Assembly (NCBI GenBank): GCA_041654355.1 | Contig: JBAZDQ010000001.1 | Span: 62,001-126,000 of the forward strand | DNA: 64,000 bases | From: DMER64 sp041654355 | GTDB taxonomy: Bacteria; Bacteroidota; Bacteroidia; Bacteroidales; UBA932 | Reading direction: 5' to 3' | In this document: one piece after another, positions 51,961 to 60,728 of the stretch | Layout: every line of letters starts with the position of its first letter | How positions within the stretch are numbered: position 1 is the first letter of the stretch | Notes under the pieces: model-generated | What the model was told of the DNA's origin: nothing | Seen by the model: only the letters and a program-made list of their open reading frames with translations | Database searches by the model: none | Made by a program: the position numbers and the translations under genes

Positions 51961-52386
51961 TCAAGAAGGTTTTTCGGTATTTGCGACAAAGGCATACATC
52001 CGGATCTGTTGTATCATTGACAATAAACCGTTTGCCCTTGTGGGAGAGAGGTGGTCCTTTAGGCCTATCTTTTCAATAAAATCCATATTGGAATCCAGGA
52101 TTTCTCCCGGCGTATGACCGGAAAAAACGTGAACTAGCAGGGATATGATCCCTTTTGTTATCAGGGCATCGCTGTCGGCTTTGAAATACAGTTTTTCGTC
52201 TTTCCTGGCTACATCAAGCCAAACTCTTGATTGACATCCTTTTATGAGATTTTTTTCTTGTTTGGAGCTCTCTTCCAGTGGAGGCAGGTTTTTGCCCAGT
52301 TCTATCAGGTATTCGTATTTATCCATCCAATCTTCCAAAAAGGAAAATTCTTCCACAATCTTTTGTTGTTTTTCCGGTATGGTCAT
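51961..52386 (-). CDS. sufE: SufE cysteine desulfuration protein
   Basis: A 141-residue sulfur acceptor that takes persulfide from SufS. The acceptor is Cys51 in LIKGCQSRVWL, the standard motif, and the C-terminal helices (GLKDHLSPTRANGLLSMIQ) match. Directly downstream of sufS by 10 bases and followed without gap by the DUF59 gene. Confidence 0.96.
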   Translation of the reverse strand: MTIPEKQQKIVEEFSFLEDWMDKYEYLIELGKNLPPLEESSKQEKNLIKGCQSRVWLDVARKDEKLYFKADSDALITKGIISLLVHVFSGHTPGEILDSNMDFIEKIGLKDHLSPTRANGLLSMIQQIRMYAFVANTEKPS

Positions 52387-52396
52387 AAAAAATTTT

Positions 52397-53644
52397 TTAA
52401 CGAAGTATCTTCAGCACTTTTTTCAAAGAATCCACAAAAAATTCCAGCTCTTCCAGGGTGTTGTACAAGGCAAAGGAAGCACGCAGCACAGAAGTCAGGT
52501 TTAACCGGGCCAGCAACGGCTCGGCACATAACATTCCGGAACGGGCGGCGATGCCCATTTTATCCAACATCATGGCAATGTCGGAAGGATGCGCTCCTTC
52601 AATGGACATGGAAAAAACGGGAATTTTATCATAGACCTGGCCATAGTAAGTCCCGGGGATACCGTATAGGGTGCATCCGTCAATTTCCTGTAATAATTTT
52701 ATGGCTTTTTCCGTGATGGTTTTTTCATAGTCTTCTACTGTGCCGTTATCTAATCCTTGTATAAACTCCACGGCAGCTCCCAGGCCGGCCACACCTGTGA
52801 AGTTGGCTGTGCCGGCTTCAAATTTCAGGGGAAGCTGAGCATAGGTGGTCCCTTTTTCCAGCGACACACTCTCTATCATGTCTCCCCCGCCCTGCCAGGG
52901 AACCATTTCTTCCAGGAATTTTTCTTTCCCGTACAGAATACCTGTACCGGTAGGTCCGTAAAGTTTGTGCCCGGAAAAAACGTAAAAATCGGCATCAATT
53001 TCCCTGACATCCACTTTTTGATGCACAATCCCCTGGGCACCGTCCACAACTACGGGGACCTGGTAATAATGGGCAATTCGAATGATCTCGGCAAGGGGAT
53101 TTACAATGCCAAGAACGTTAGAAATGTGTGTTACTGCCAACAATTTGGGCGGATCCCCGGGTTTGTCCAGGATCTGTTCCAGTTTTTTGGGATCCAGGGC
53201 TCCGGTCTGGTCCATTTCCCAGATTTCCAGCAATGCACCGGTGCGTTGACACATCATTTGCCAGGGGACGATGTTGGAATGATGCTCTGCCCGGGTGATG
53301 ATGATGCGGTCTCCGGGACGCACATACGTTTGTCCGAAAGAAAACGCCAGTAAATTCAGCGAAGCAGTAGTCCCGGAAGTAAATATGATCTCGTTTTCAG
53401 AAGCAGAATTTATAAAATCCCGGATGGTTTTTCGTGCCTTATCGTAACGCTCTGTACATTCCACGCTCAGGTAATGAACGGCCCGGTGAATGTTGCCGTT
53501 TATACCACCGTTCATTTCCTGAAGTATATCAAGAACTGGTCTTGGTTTCTGGGTTGTAGCACTGTTATCCAGATATACCAGAGGTTTTCCGTACACTTTC
53601 TGTTGCAGGGCCGGAAATTGATCCCTGATTTGTGAGATATTCAT
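52397..53644 (-). CDS. sufS: cysteine desulfurase SufS
   Basis: PLP-dependent group II cysteine desulfurase, 415 residues, supplying sulfur to SufE and SufBCD. PLP-binding Lys227 lies in FSGHKLYGPTGTG, the catalytic Cys373 in AARSGMLCAEP, and AEHHSNIVPW and DGAQGIVH are also typical. The start is fixed by a TATCTTTG box 4 bases upstream. It heads a seven-gene minus-strand run while the rest of SUF is 43 kb away. Confidence 0.96.
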   Translation of the reverse strand: MNISQIRDQFPALQQKVYGKPLVYLDNSATTQKPRPVLDILQEMNGGINGNIHRAVHYLSVECTERYDKARKTIRDFINSASENEIIFTSGTTASLNLLAFSFGQTYVRPGDRIIITRAEHHSNIVPWQMMCQRTGALLEIWEMDQTGALDPKKLEQILDKPGDPPKLLAVTHISNVLGIVNPLAEIIRIAHYYQVPVVVDGAQGIVHQKVDVREIDADFYVFSGHKLYGPTGTGILYGKEKFLEEMVPWQGGGDMIESVSLEKGTTYAQLPLKFEAGTANFTGVAGLGAAVEFIQGLDNGTVEDYEKTITEKAIKLLQEIDGCTLYGIPGTYYGQVYDKIPVFSMSIEGAHPSDIAMMLDKMGIAARSGMLCAEPLLARLNLTSVLRASFALYNTLEELEFFVDSLKKVLKILR

Positions 53645-53648
53645 GGTT

Positions 53649-53656
53649 CAAAGATA
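53649..53656 (-). promoter_or_regulatory. -7 box of sufS
   Basis: Reads TATCTTTG on the minus strand, ending 4 bases before the ATG; predicts a leaderless mRNA. Confidence 0.6.
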
Positions 53657-53663
53657 ATAAATG

Positions 53664-53671
53664 TATATTTG
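53664..53671 (+). promoter_or_regulatory. -7 box of ruvA
   Basis: Reads TATATTTG, 23 bases before the ruvA ATG. Confidence 0.5.
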
Positions 53672-53694
53672 CATGCGTATAAAACACTGCAAAA

Positions 53695-54285
53695 ATGTAT
53701 GAATACATAAAGGGGACACTGACGTATGCAGATCCTGCTCAGGCAGTTATAGAGACCTCTGGTACCGGTTACCACATAATGATCTCGCTGCAAACTTATT
53801 CTGCCATACACAACCAAAAAGAGATCATGCTATGGCTGCATTTGCTGATCAAGGAAGATGCCCACTTGTTATACGGTTTTGCCACCCGGGATGAACGGGA
53901 GATTTTCCGTTTGTTAATAAGTGTTTCCGGTGTGGGACCAAATACAGCCCGAATGATCCTTTCTGCCATGAGTAATGAAGAGATCCGCGATGCCCTGATC
54001 ACTGCAGATGTGGTCAAAATAAAAAGCATTAAGGGTATAGGAACCAAAACAGCAGAAAGAATGATCATAGACCTGAAAGACAAAATGATGAAAGTGGGCC
54101 TGGAGTCTTCTCCATCCGGCAGTAAGTTACAACCGGTTTCAGAAACCGGGGCAGAAGCAGCAGCAGCCCTCCAGCAATTAGGATTTCAACGTGCTGCCGT
54201 AGAAAAAGTGCTTTCCAGGCTGCAAAAAGAAAATCCTGCATACACCCTGGAAGAATTGATCAAGCTTTCTCTGAAGATTTTATAA
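53695..54285 (+). CDS. ruvA: Holliday junction DNA helicase subunit RuvA
   Basis: Binds four-way DNA junctions and loads RuvB. 196 residues: N-terminal OB domain (YIKGTLTYADPAQAVIETSGTGYHI), two helix-hairpin-helix motifs (LLISVSGVGPNTARMILS and IKSIKGIGTKTAERMIIDLKDK) and a C-terminal three-helix domain that contacts RuvB. ruvB is not adjacent. Divergent from sufS. Confidence 0.96.
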   Translation: MYEYIKGTLTYADPAQAVIETSGTGYHIMISLQTYSAIHNQKEIMLWLHLLIKEDAHLLYGFATRDEREIFRLLISVSGVGPNTARMILSAMSNEEIRDALITADVVKIKSIKGIGTKTAERMIIDLKDKMMKVGLESSPSGSKLQPVSETGAEAAAALQQLGFQRAAVEKVLSRLQKENPAYTLEELIKLSLKIL

Positions 54286-54297
54286 TGTTTAAATAAC

Positions 54298-54305
54298 TAT
54301 ATTTG
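54298..54305 (+). promoter_or_regulatory. -7 box of gcvH
   Basis: Reads TATATTTG, 29 bases before the gcvH ATG. Confidence 0.5.
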
Positions 54306-54334
54306 CATCATTAACTATTAATCATTTTATCATA

Positions 54335-54712
54335 ATGAACATTCCGGAAAATCTCAAGTACACTAAAGAACACGAGTGGGTAAAAATTGAAGGAGATCTG
54401 GCAATTGTAGGCATTACCGAACATGCTCAGGCTCAATTAGGTGACATCGTTTTTGTTGATATCCAGACTTTGGACGAAACGCTGGACAAAGATGAGGTCT
54501 TTGGTGTCATTGAAGCGGTTAAAACGGTAGCCGATGCTTTTATGCCTTTATCCGGAACTATTGAGGAAGTAAACGAAATACTGGAAGGAGATCCCCAGTT
54601 AGTCAATCAAGATCCTTACGGTGAAGGCTGGATGATTAAAATTAAAATGACAAACCCGGATGAAGTGGAAGAACTGCTAGATGCCGCTGCTTACGGGAAG
54701 CTGATCGCATAA
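54335..54712 (+). CDS. gcvH: glycine cleavage system H protein
   Basis: Lipoyl carrier of the glycine cleavage system, 125 residues. Lipoylated Lys63 is in GVIEAVKTVADAF; N-terminal YTKEHEWVKI and C-terminal YGEGWMIKI complete the family pattern. gcvP and gcvT are not in the window. The threonine aldolase starts right after its stop codon with no gap, linking two routes of glycine handling. Confidence 0.97.
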   Translation: MNIPENLKYTKEHEWVKIEGDLAIVGITEHAQAQLGDIVFVDIQTLDETLDKDEVFGVIEAVKTVADAFMPLSGTIEEVNEILEGDPQLVNQDPYGEGWMIKIKMTNPDEVEELLDAAAYGKLIA

Positions 54713-55738
54713 ATGAAAACCAGCTTCGGAAGCGATAATCATTCCGGAGTGCATCCTCTTGTACTCAAGGCAATAGCGGAAGCAAACGATGATTATCAAC
54801 TCTCTTACGGAGAAGACGAATATTCGGATAAGGCCCGTACCCTTTTCCAACATTTTTTTGGCAAGGACGCCCGTGTATTCTTTGTTTTTAACGGGACCGG
54901 GGCAAATGTTCTTTGTCTCCAGGCACTTACTCAACCTTATCATTCTGTAATCTGTGCACGTACGGCGCATATTAACCAGGATGAATGCGGCGCACCCGAA
55001 CGTTTTACGGGATGCAAACTACTGACAGTAGAAACCAAAGACGGGAAGCTGACCCCGGAACTTGTGAAGCCTCATCTGCAGGGCTTTGGATTTCAACACC
55101 ATTCGCAACCTAAAGTCATTTCCATATCACAAACCACAGAACTGGGAACTGTTTATACCCCGGAAGAGATTAAGGCCCTTGCTGATCTGGCACACCATTA
55201 CCAAATGTACCTGCATATGGACGGATCAAGACTGGCAAATGCAGCCGCATTTCTTGATCTTCCACTGGATAGCATAACCGGGAAAGCCGGTGTGGATGCA
55301 CTTTCGTTCGGAGGCACAAAAAATGGGATGTTAATGGGAGAAGCTGTTGTGTTTTTTCATCCTGAGCCATCCCGGAACTTCATTTACATAAGAAAACAAT
55401 CCATGCAATTGTTTTCAAAAGGCCGGTACGTGGCGGCACAATACCTGGCATATTTGGAAAATGACCTGTGGCTTAATAATGCGCGTTATGCCAATGCCAT
55501 GGCACAATACCTGGCCGTTGAAACAAAAAACATTCCCGGTGTGACCATTACTCAAAAGGTGCAGAGCAACGCGGTTTTTGCTTTAATACCCGAAAAGGCT
55601 CGTAAAAAATTGGCAGAAAAGCATTTTTTTTACACCTGGGACGAGGCAACCGGAGAAGTTCGATGGATGTGTTCATTCAACACCCAAAAGTCTCACATAG
55701 ATGCTTTTATTAACGACTTAAAAAATACGTTATTATGA
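54713..55738 (+). CDS. ltaE: low-specificity L-threonine aldolase
   Basis: PLP enzyme splitting threonine to glycine and acetaldehyde, 341 residues. The SDNHSGVHPLV N-terminus, active-site HMDGSRLANAAA and PLP-binding Lys203 in LSFGGTKNGML are diagnostic. It is coupled to gcvH upstream, and its stop overlaps the acyl-CoA synthetase ATG by 4 bases. Confidence 0.93.
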   Translation: MKTSFGSDNHSGVHPLVLKAIAEANDDYQLSYGEDEYSDKARTLFQHFFGKDARVFFVFNGTGANVLCLQALTQPYHSVICARTAHINQDECGAPERFTGCKLLTVETKDGKLTPELVKPHLQGFGFQHHSQPKVISISQTTELGTVYTPEEIKALADLAHHYQMYLHMDGSRLANAAAFLDLPLDSITGKAGVDALSFGGTKNGMLMGEAVVFFHPEPSRNFIYIRKQSMQLFSKGRYVAAQYLAYLENDLWLNNARYANAMAQYLAVETKNIPGVTITQKVQSNAVFALIPEKARKKLAEKHFFYTWDEATGEVRWMCSFNTQKSHIDAFINDLKNTLL

Positions 55739-57528
55739 ACGAAGAAATACAAATTACCAGACTGTTTGACCTGCTGGAACGCTTGCAAAAAACTTATCCA
55801 AAAGAAGACATTCTGGCTGGAAAAGTGAATGCTTCCTGGAAAAAATACAGTTCAAAGGAATATTCCGAACTATCTCACTTGTACGCCTATGGATTTTTGG
55901 AACTGGGTCTGAACGCAGGGGATAAGGTAATAACGGTCATGAACAACCGTCCCGAATGGAATTTCACGGATATGGGGACCGCACTTTCCGGCCTTGTCCA
56001 TGTTCCTGTATATACTACTTTGAGTGAAGACGATTATCTGTATATCATCCCCCATTCAGATGCAAAAGTAATGATCATAGGGACAGCCACTTTGTATAAG
56101 CATCTGGCACCGGTCATTGCCAAACTGGAAAATCCTCCCATGGTTTTTACCATAGATGAAGTAGAAAATGTTCACAACCTGGACGAGATCCGTTTATCTG
56201 GGGAGAAAAACAAGGCAAAATGGGAACCTGTAATTGAAGAAAACAAAAAGACCATAACGCCTGATACTTTGCTTACCATAATATATACCTCGGGAACTAC
56301 CGGAACGCCCAAGGGAGTAATGCATGCACACAGTAGTATTGTTTTTAATTTCCTGGGACATGCCGCACAACAGGTAATGAATGCTTCACACCATTACCTG
56401 AGTTTTCTGCCGTTATGCCATATCTACGAAAGAACCATGAACTATGAGTTCCAATCTTTGGGGATCAGCATTTACTATGCCGAAAACATGGGAACCATCG
56501 CTCGTGATCTGAAAGACATCCAGGCAGACGGATTTTGTGCCGTTCCCCGTGTTATTGAAATGATGTACAAAAAGCTTGAAGATGCCGGAAAAAGCCTTTC
56601 CGGTATTAAACGGATCATCTACAGATGGGCCTGGAATTTCGGAAATACTTTCGATTACGAAAACCTTACTTTTTGGCGTGTAACCTTAAACAAATTGTTT
56701 GACAAACTGGTATACAGCAAATGGAGGGCGAATCTGGGTGGTCACGAAATGCTGATCGTTACAGGCGGATCTTCTATAAGAGCGTGTATTATTCGTCTTT
56801 TCTCCGCTGCAAAAATGTATATTTACGAAGGATATGGCATGACAGAAACTGCACCGGTGATTGCCGTAAACAATCCCAAAGGCAAAATACGGAAAATCGG
56901 AACGGTGGGAAAGGTCATGGAAGGTACCGAAGTTAAATTTGCCCCTGACGGTGAAATCCTTACCCGCGGACCTCATATAATGATGGGGTATTATAAAAAC
57001 CCACAAGCAACAAAAGAAGCCATAGACCGTGAAGGTTGGTTCCATACCGGTGATGTAGGAGAAATGGTTGATGGCCTTTTTCTCCGGATCACTGACCGTA
57101 AAAAAGAAATTTTCAAGCTTTCAAACGGGAAATACGTTGCCCCACAACTTGTTGAAAACAAACTAAATGAATCTCCTTATATTGAAAGCTCACTGGTCAT
57201 TGGAAGCAACCAAAAAGTAGCTTCTGCCATTATTATTCCCAACGCTGTATTGATACAGGACTGGGCGGCACACCACCAAATGGTATTCCAGGATCTGGAC
57301 AATCTATACAAAACAAAGGAGGTAAACGAATTGATACGCAAAGAGATTGAACGCATCAACAAAACCCTTGCCCCTCACGAACAGATCAAATTTTTACGCC
57401 TGGTGGATGATGAATGGAATACGGCCAACGGGCTTCTTTCACAAACCCTCAAATTACGCAGGATACAGCTGAATAAATACTACGAAAAAACCATAGCCGA
57501 CATATACAGTGATACGAAAGGCAAATGA
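55735..57528 (+). CDS. long-chain fatty acid--CoA ligase (AMP-forming)
   Basis: A 597-residue adenylate-forming enzyme that activates fatty acids to acyl-CoA. The AMP-binding signature IIYTSGTTGTPKGVMH, MYIYEGYGMTETAP and GWFHTGDVGEM followed by ITDRKKEIFKLSNGKYVAP are present. The GNAT gene overlaps its last 20 bases. Chain-length preference cannot be told. Confidence 0.94.
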   Translation: MNEEIQITRLFDLLERLQKTYPKEDILAGKVNASWKKYSSKEYSELSHLYAYGFLELGLNAGDKVITVMNNRPEWNFTDMGTALSGLVHVPVYTTLSEDDYLYIIPHSDAKVMIIGTATLYKHLAPVIAKLENPPMVFTIDEVENVHNLDEIRLSGEKNKAKWEPVIEENKKTITPDTLLTIIYTSGTTGTPKGVMHAHSSIVFNFLGHAAQQVMNASHHYLSFLPLCHIYERTMNYEFQSLGISIYYAENMGTIARDLKDIQADGFCAVPRVIEMMYKKLEDAGKSLSGIKRIIYRWAWNFGNTFDYENLTFWRVTLNKLFDKLVYSKWRANLGGHEMLIVTGGSSIRACIIRLFSAAKMYIYEGYGMTETAPVIAVNNPKGKIRKIGTVGKVMEGTEVKFAPDGEILTRGPHIMMGYYKNPQATKEAIDREGWFHTGDVGEMVDGLFLRITDRKKEIFKLSNGKYVAPQLVENKLNESPYIESSLVIGSNQKVASAIIIPNAVLIQDWAAHHQMVFQDLDNLYKTKEVNELIRKEIERINKTLAPHEQIKFLRLVDDEWNTANGLLSQTLKLRRIQLNKYYEKTIADIYSDTKGK

Positions 57529-58219
57529 GAAGGACAAAACAGCACTCCGGGAAATCTGGAGTGCTGCTTTTGAAGATCCGCTTTCTTACGCGGACTTTGT
57601 CGTAGACCATTGCCTAAAATTGGGGACCGTACTCTATGATGACCGGGGCAGGTCTTTTCTTACCTGCTTTCCCTTATCACTTCAAAAGAAAGGACAGATC
57701 CTTTTACAGGGTTTTTATATCTATGGATTTGCCACTCATCCCAGCCGGCAGGGAAAAGGATTCGGGTCTCGTTTGCTGGCCAGGGCTGTCAGAGACACCT
57801 CCTTCTGTCTTCTTTATCCCGCCACGTTAGAATTACAACGTTTTTATCACAAAAGAGGGTTCATAACACCTGTGCGTATACCTGCTGCCTTATCCCGTCA
57901 ACTGCCTGTACCGGATTTTCAGGAAATTCAATCGGAACTTATTTACCGCCAATACGTTGAAGACGCCAATCATCTGGACTTTGTCTTTCTTTGGTCATCG
58001 TCAATGTTTAAGTTTGCTCTTGATGAATGTTTATTCAGAAAAGGTTTTGTCAATATTCCCTGGTTCTGTTACCCTGAAGATGGGCAGACACACTGTAAAC
58101 TTTTTTTAAGCCCGGACGACCCCGGGGCTTTTTCCTATATAAAAGCATGGGGAATGTTTAAGGACCCGGTTCCGGGATTTGAACCGGAAAAAAGTATTTT
58201 CTACCTCCCTTTAGACTGA
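57509..58219 (+). CDS. GNAT family acetyltransferase with C-terminal extension
   Basis: A 236-residue protein. Residues 1-125 form a GNAT domain (MIRKANEKDKTALREIW, YIYGFATHPSRQGKGFGSRLL, the CoA loop). The remaining ~110 residues are a second domain not recognised. Start is GTG at 57509, overlapping the ligase gene; it fits the family N-terminus exactly. Substrate unknown; the layout recalls Eis-like two-domain acetyltransferases. Confidence 0.82.
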   Translation: MIRKANEKDKTALREIWSAAFEDPLSYADFVVDHCLKLGTVLYDDRGRSFLTCFPLSLQKKGQILLQGFYIYGFATHPSRQGKGFGSRLLARAVRDTSFCLLYPATLELQRFYHKRGFITPVRIPAALSRQLPVPDFQEIQSELIYRQYVEDANHLDFVFLWSSSMFKFALDECLFRKGFVNIPWFCYPEDGQTHCKLFLSPDDPGAFSYIKAWGMFKDPVPGFEPEKSIFYLPLD

Positions 58220-58222
58220 TTG

Positions 58223-60586
58223 TCAGAAAGTTATTCTATAATAGCCCAACGGCAGCAACCCCGTCTGGTACGTTGTTTTCATATCTTCCAGCTTGACATT
58301 GTATTCGTAAGAATACACATTTTTGCGATTGGTGAAATTTCTGATTTCGACGCCTATTTCATGAGTAATATTCCTTTGCTGAATTTTTGCCCAAACCTTT
58401 AAATCTCCACGCATATAAAAAGGATGCTGAGGAACATAGGCCTCTTCATAAATATAAACCGTTGTTTCACTCGCCCTGGAAGCTTCCAGGTCTACGGGTA
58501 TATATCGTTGTCCTCCTGCCAGTGCAAATTTTATATCGCCCCCAAAAGACCATATATTTTTTGCAGAGGGGTTTTTTGTAATTTCAAACTCTTTGCCTAT
58601 CAGCAAATTAGAAACAAAATTGCCATTATACCTGGTATTTCTCAGAATGTTGTCAATACTTCTGAACTTACTTTCAAAGACAGATGCGGTAACCATATAA
58701 TACCAACCTTGTGATAGAAAGCGCTCCATCGTAAGTTCAAGCCCGTAATTATATCCGGTCCCGTCACTCACGTAAACCCGTCCGTATTTGTCAAACTGCA
58801 TACCCCCCAGGTTGATCACGGCATAATAAGGCTCGTAAAGATCTACCGGTATGTTATAGAGGTATTGATAATAGACTTCTGCTTTCAAACGAGTGGCCGG
58901 TGCCAGGCGCCATTGATAACCTAAAACCAGGTGATGCGCACGGGTCATATCCAAATATTTATTGGGATATATCTTGCTGTCAACTGCCTGCGAAAACAGT
59001 TTGGTCATATAAATTTCCAGGCCCTGGTATTGACTATGCAATCCGTATCCTAAAGTCAGTTCGTGTTTGTCTTTGAATTTCCAGGAAACACCCACCCTCG
59101 GATCAATATTCCATGTTTGGTTGAGTGTCAGGAACTGAGCATTCACTCCTGCGTCCAGGGTTATTTTTGCAGTAGCCCTGTAGGAAATCTCAGAAAACCC
59201 CTGTATTTGAAATGTAGATCCTATCTCGTTGACATCTTTTGGGTAAGTTGTCTTTGAATAATCATTGGAAATAAATTCGTAAGCCAGACGTTTCCCGGTT
59301 ATACCCGATCTCAGGGAAAGGCGGCTACCCAGTTTTGCGTTGTGAACAGCCTGTATACTTTGAAATTCCCGCATCAGTAATGCATCCTGACTCCGTTCCT
59401 TCTGCAGGGAAGCGGGATTCAGTGAATCAATCTGCGCAGAGAAAGAAGAAAGGGAACTGGACAGTGAAATTTTCAATGACTGGTTATGTCCCAGTGTTTT
59501 CTGGTATTGAAGTCCAACTACACCCATTCCGGATTGCGTGGCAATATCATCTGCATAATTGTAGAAATCAGATTCCCCGTTCACAATACTCACCTTGCCC
59601 AGACCTCCTATGGCAAATAGGGAAAAGGTCCCGCTTTTGGGAGTGGGAATATTTACTTTAGCCGTGAAGTCCTGGTACCTGGGAACTGCTGAACCTGTCC
59701 CGAATTCAAAACCCAGGTAAGCCAAGGCATCCAGGAAAGAATACCTGTACGATGCCAGGTATGAAGCTTTGAGCTTTTTTGAAATGGGTCCTTCTACGCC
59801 AAATTCCAGGCCGTTGATTCCCAGTTGTCCGGTAAATTCATGGACGTCGTAATTTCCCTCACGTAAATGAATGTCAAAAACACCCGAATAGGCATTGGTG
59901 TATTCCGCCGGAAATGCACTCGTATAAAAATCCGAGTTGGATAAAGTGTTTACATTCAGCATACTTATGGCGCCTCCCGTTGCTCCGCCGTCTGCAAAAT
60001 GGTTTGGGTTGTAAATATCTACTCCTTCCATGCGCCATAACAAACCAAAGGGAGAATTCCCCCTTACTACTATATCATTACTGGAATCGTTTGGCGTGCC
60101 CACTCCTGCAAAATTCTGAGCCATCCTGGAAATATCGCTCATGGCTCCTGCATACCTTTCCGCATCGGCAACAGAAAAAGTCCTTCCTGTTACAGAAGCC
60201 ATTTCATTTACAGGACGGAGCTTGTCCCTTTCTGCCGTAATCACTAATTCCTCCACTGTCAGCACGTCTTCTCTCATTTTCACATTCAGGACTAATTCTT
60301 TTCCTGAATTTATAGCGATATTCTCCATATAAATTGTTTCCATGCCTATGCTGGAAAAAAGAACGGTTATCCTTCCCACAGGAACATTCCGGATGTTGTA
60401 ATACCCGTCAATATCACTATATGTGGTTAGATAACCACTATTGTTTACAACTATTGCGACTCCAACCAAAGGCTGACCTGAAACATCGTCCACAACACGG
60501 CCTTTTACGGTCTGTACCATCTGCTGTTGAGCAGGAGCCTGTACAAACATCATTAAAAGTGTCAACCACAACAGGAATCGTTTCAC
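58223..60586 (-). CDS. TonB-dependent outer-membrane receptor
   Basis: A 787-residue outer-membrane protein. Signal peptide (MKRFLLWLTLLMMFVQAPAQ, GTG start), then a CarboxypepD_reg-like domain (KGRVVDDVSGQPLVGVAIVV, to about residue 110), a plug domain (about 125-240, with RGNSPFGLLWRMEGVDIYNPNHF) and a beta-barrel ending in an aromatic residue (YYRITF). No SusD partner follows, so it is a lone receptor; the ligand is unknown. The tonB-like gene at 63207 may energise it. Confidence 0.93.
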   Translation of the reverse strand: MKRFLLWLTLLMMFVQAPAQQQMVQTVKGRVVDDVSGQPLVGVAIVVNNSGYLTTYSDIDGYYNIRNVPVGRITVLFSSIGMETIYMENIAINSGKELVLNVKMREDVLTVEELVITAERDKLRPVNEMASVTGRTFSVADAERYAGAMSDISRMAQNFAGVGTPNDSSNDIVVRGNSPFGLLWRMEGVDIYNPNHFADGGATGGAISMLNVNTLSNSDFYTSAFPAEYTNAYSGVFDIHLREGNYDVHEFTGQLGINGLEFGVEGPISKKLKASYLASYRYSFLDALAYLGFEFGTGSAVPRYQDFTAKVNIPTPKSGTFSLFAIGGLGKVSIVNGESDFYNYADDIATQSGMGVVGLQYQKTLGHNQSLKISLSSSLSSFSAQIDSLNPASLQKERSQDALLMREFQSIQAVHNAKLGSRLSLRSGITGKRLAYEFISNDYSKTTYPKDVNEIGSTFQIQGFSEISYRATAKITLDAGVNAQFLTLNQTWNIDPRVGVSWKFKDKHELTLGYGLHSQYQGLEIYMTKLFSQAVDSKIYPNKYLDMTRAHHLVLGYQWRLAPATRLKAEVYYQYLYNIPVDLYEPYYAVINLGGMQFDKYGRVYVSDGTGYNYGLELTMERFLSQGWYYMVTASVFESKFRSIDNILRNTRYNGNFVSNLLIGKEFEITKNPSAKNIWSFGGDIKFALAGGQRYIPVDLEASRASETTVYIYEEAYVPQHPFYMRGDLKVWAKIQQRNITHEIGVEIRNFTNRKNVYSYEYNVKLEDMKTTYQTGLLPLGYYRITF

Positions 60587-60618
60587 AATATATGTAAGTT
60601 ATTAGGTATATAAATTTA

Positions 60619-60626
60619 CAAAAGTA
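60619..60626 (-). promoter_or_regulatory. -7 box of the TonB-dependent receptor
   Basis: Reads TACTTTTG on the minus strand, 32 bases before the GTG start. Confidence 0.45.
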
Positions 60627-60728
60627 GTACTTTTTTTTGGTCGATCGTTAACGATTTGCTGAAGAATTGCGCACTGTTAATTTAAATAAAATGAATTATT
60701 TTATTCATTAAATGCATTTTATATATTA

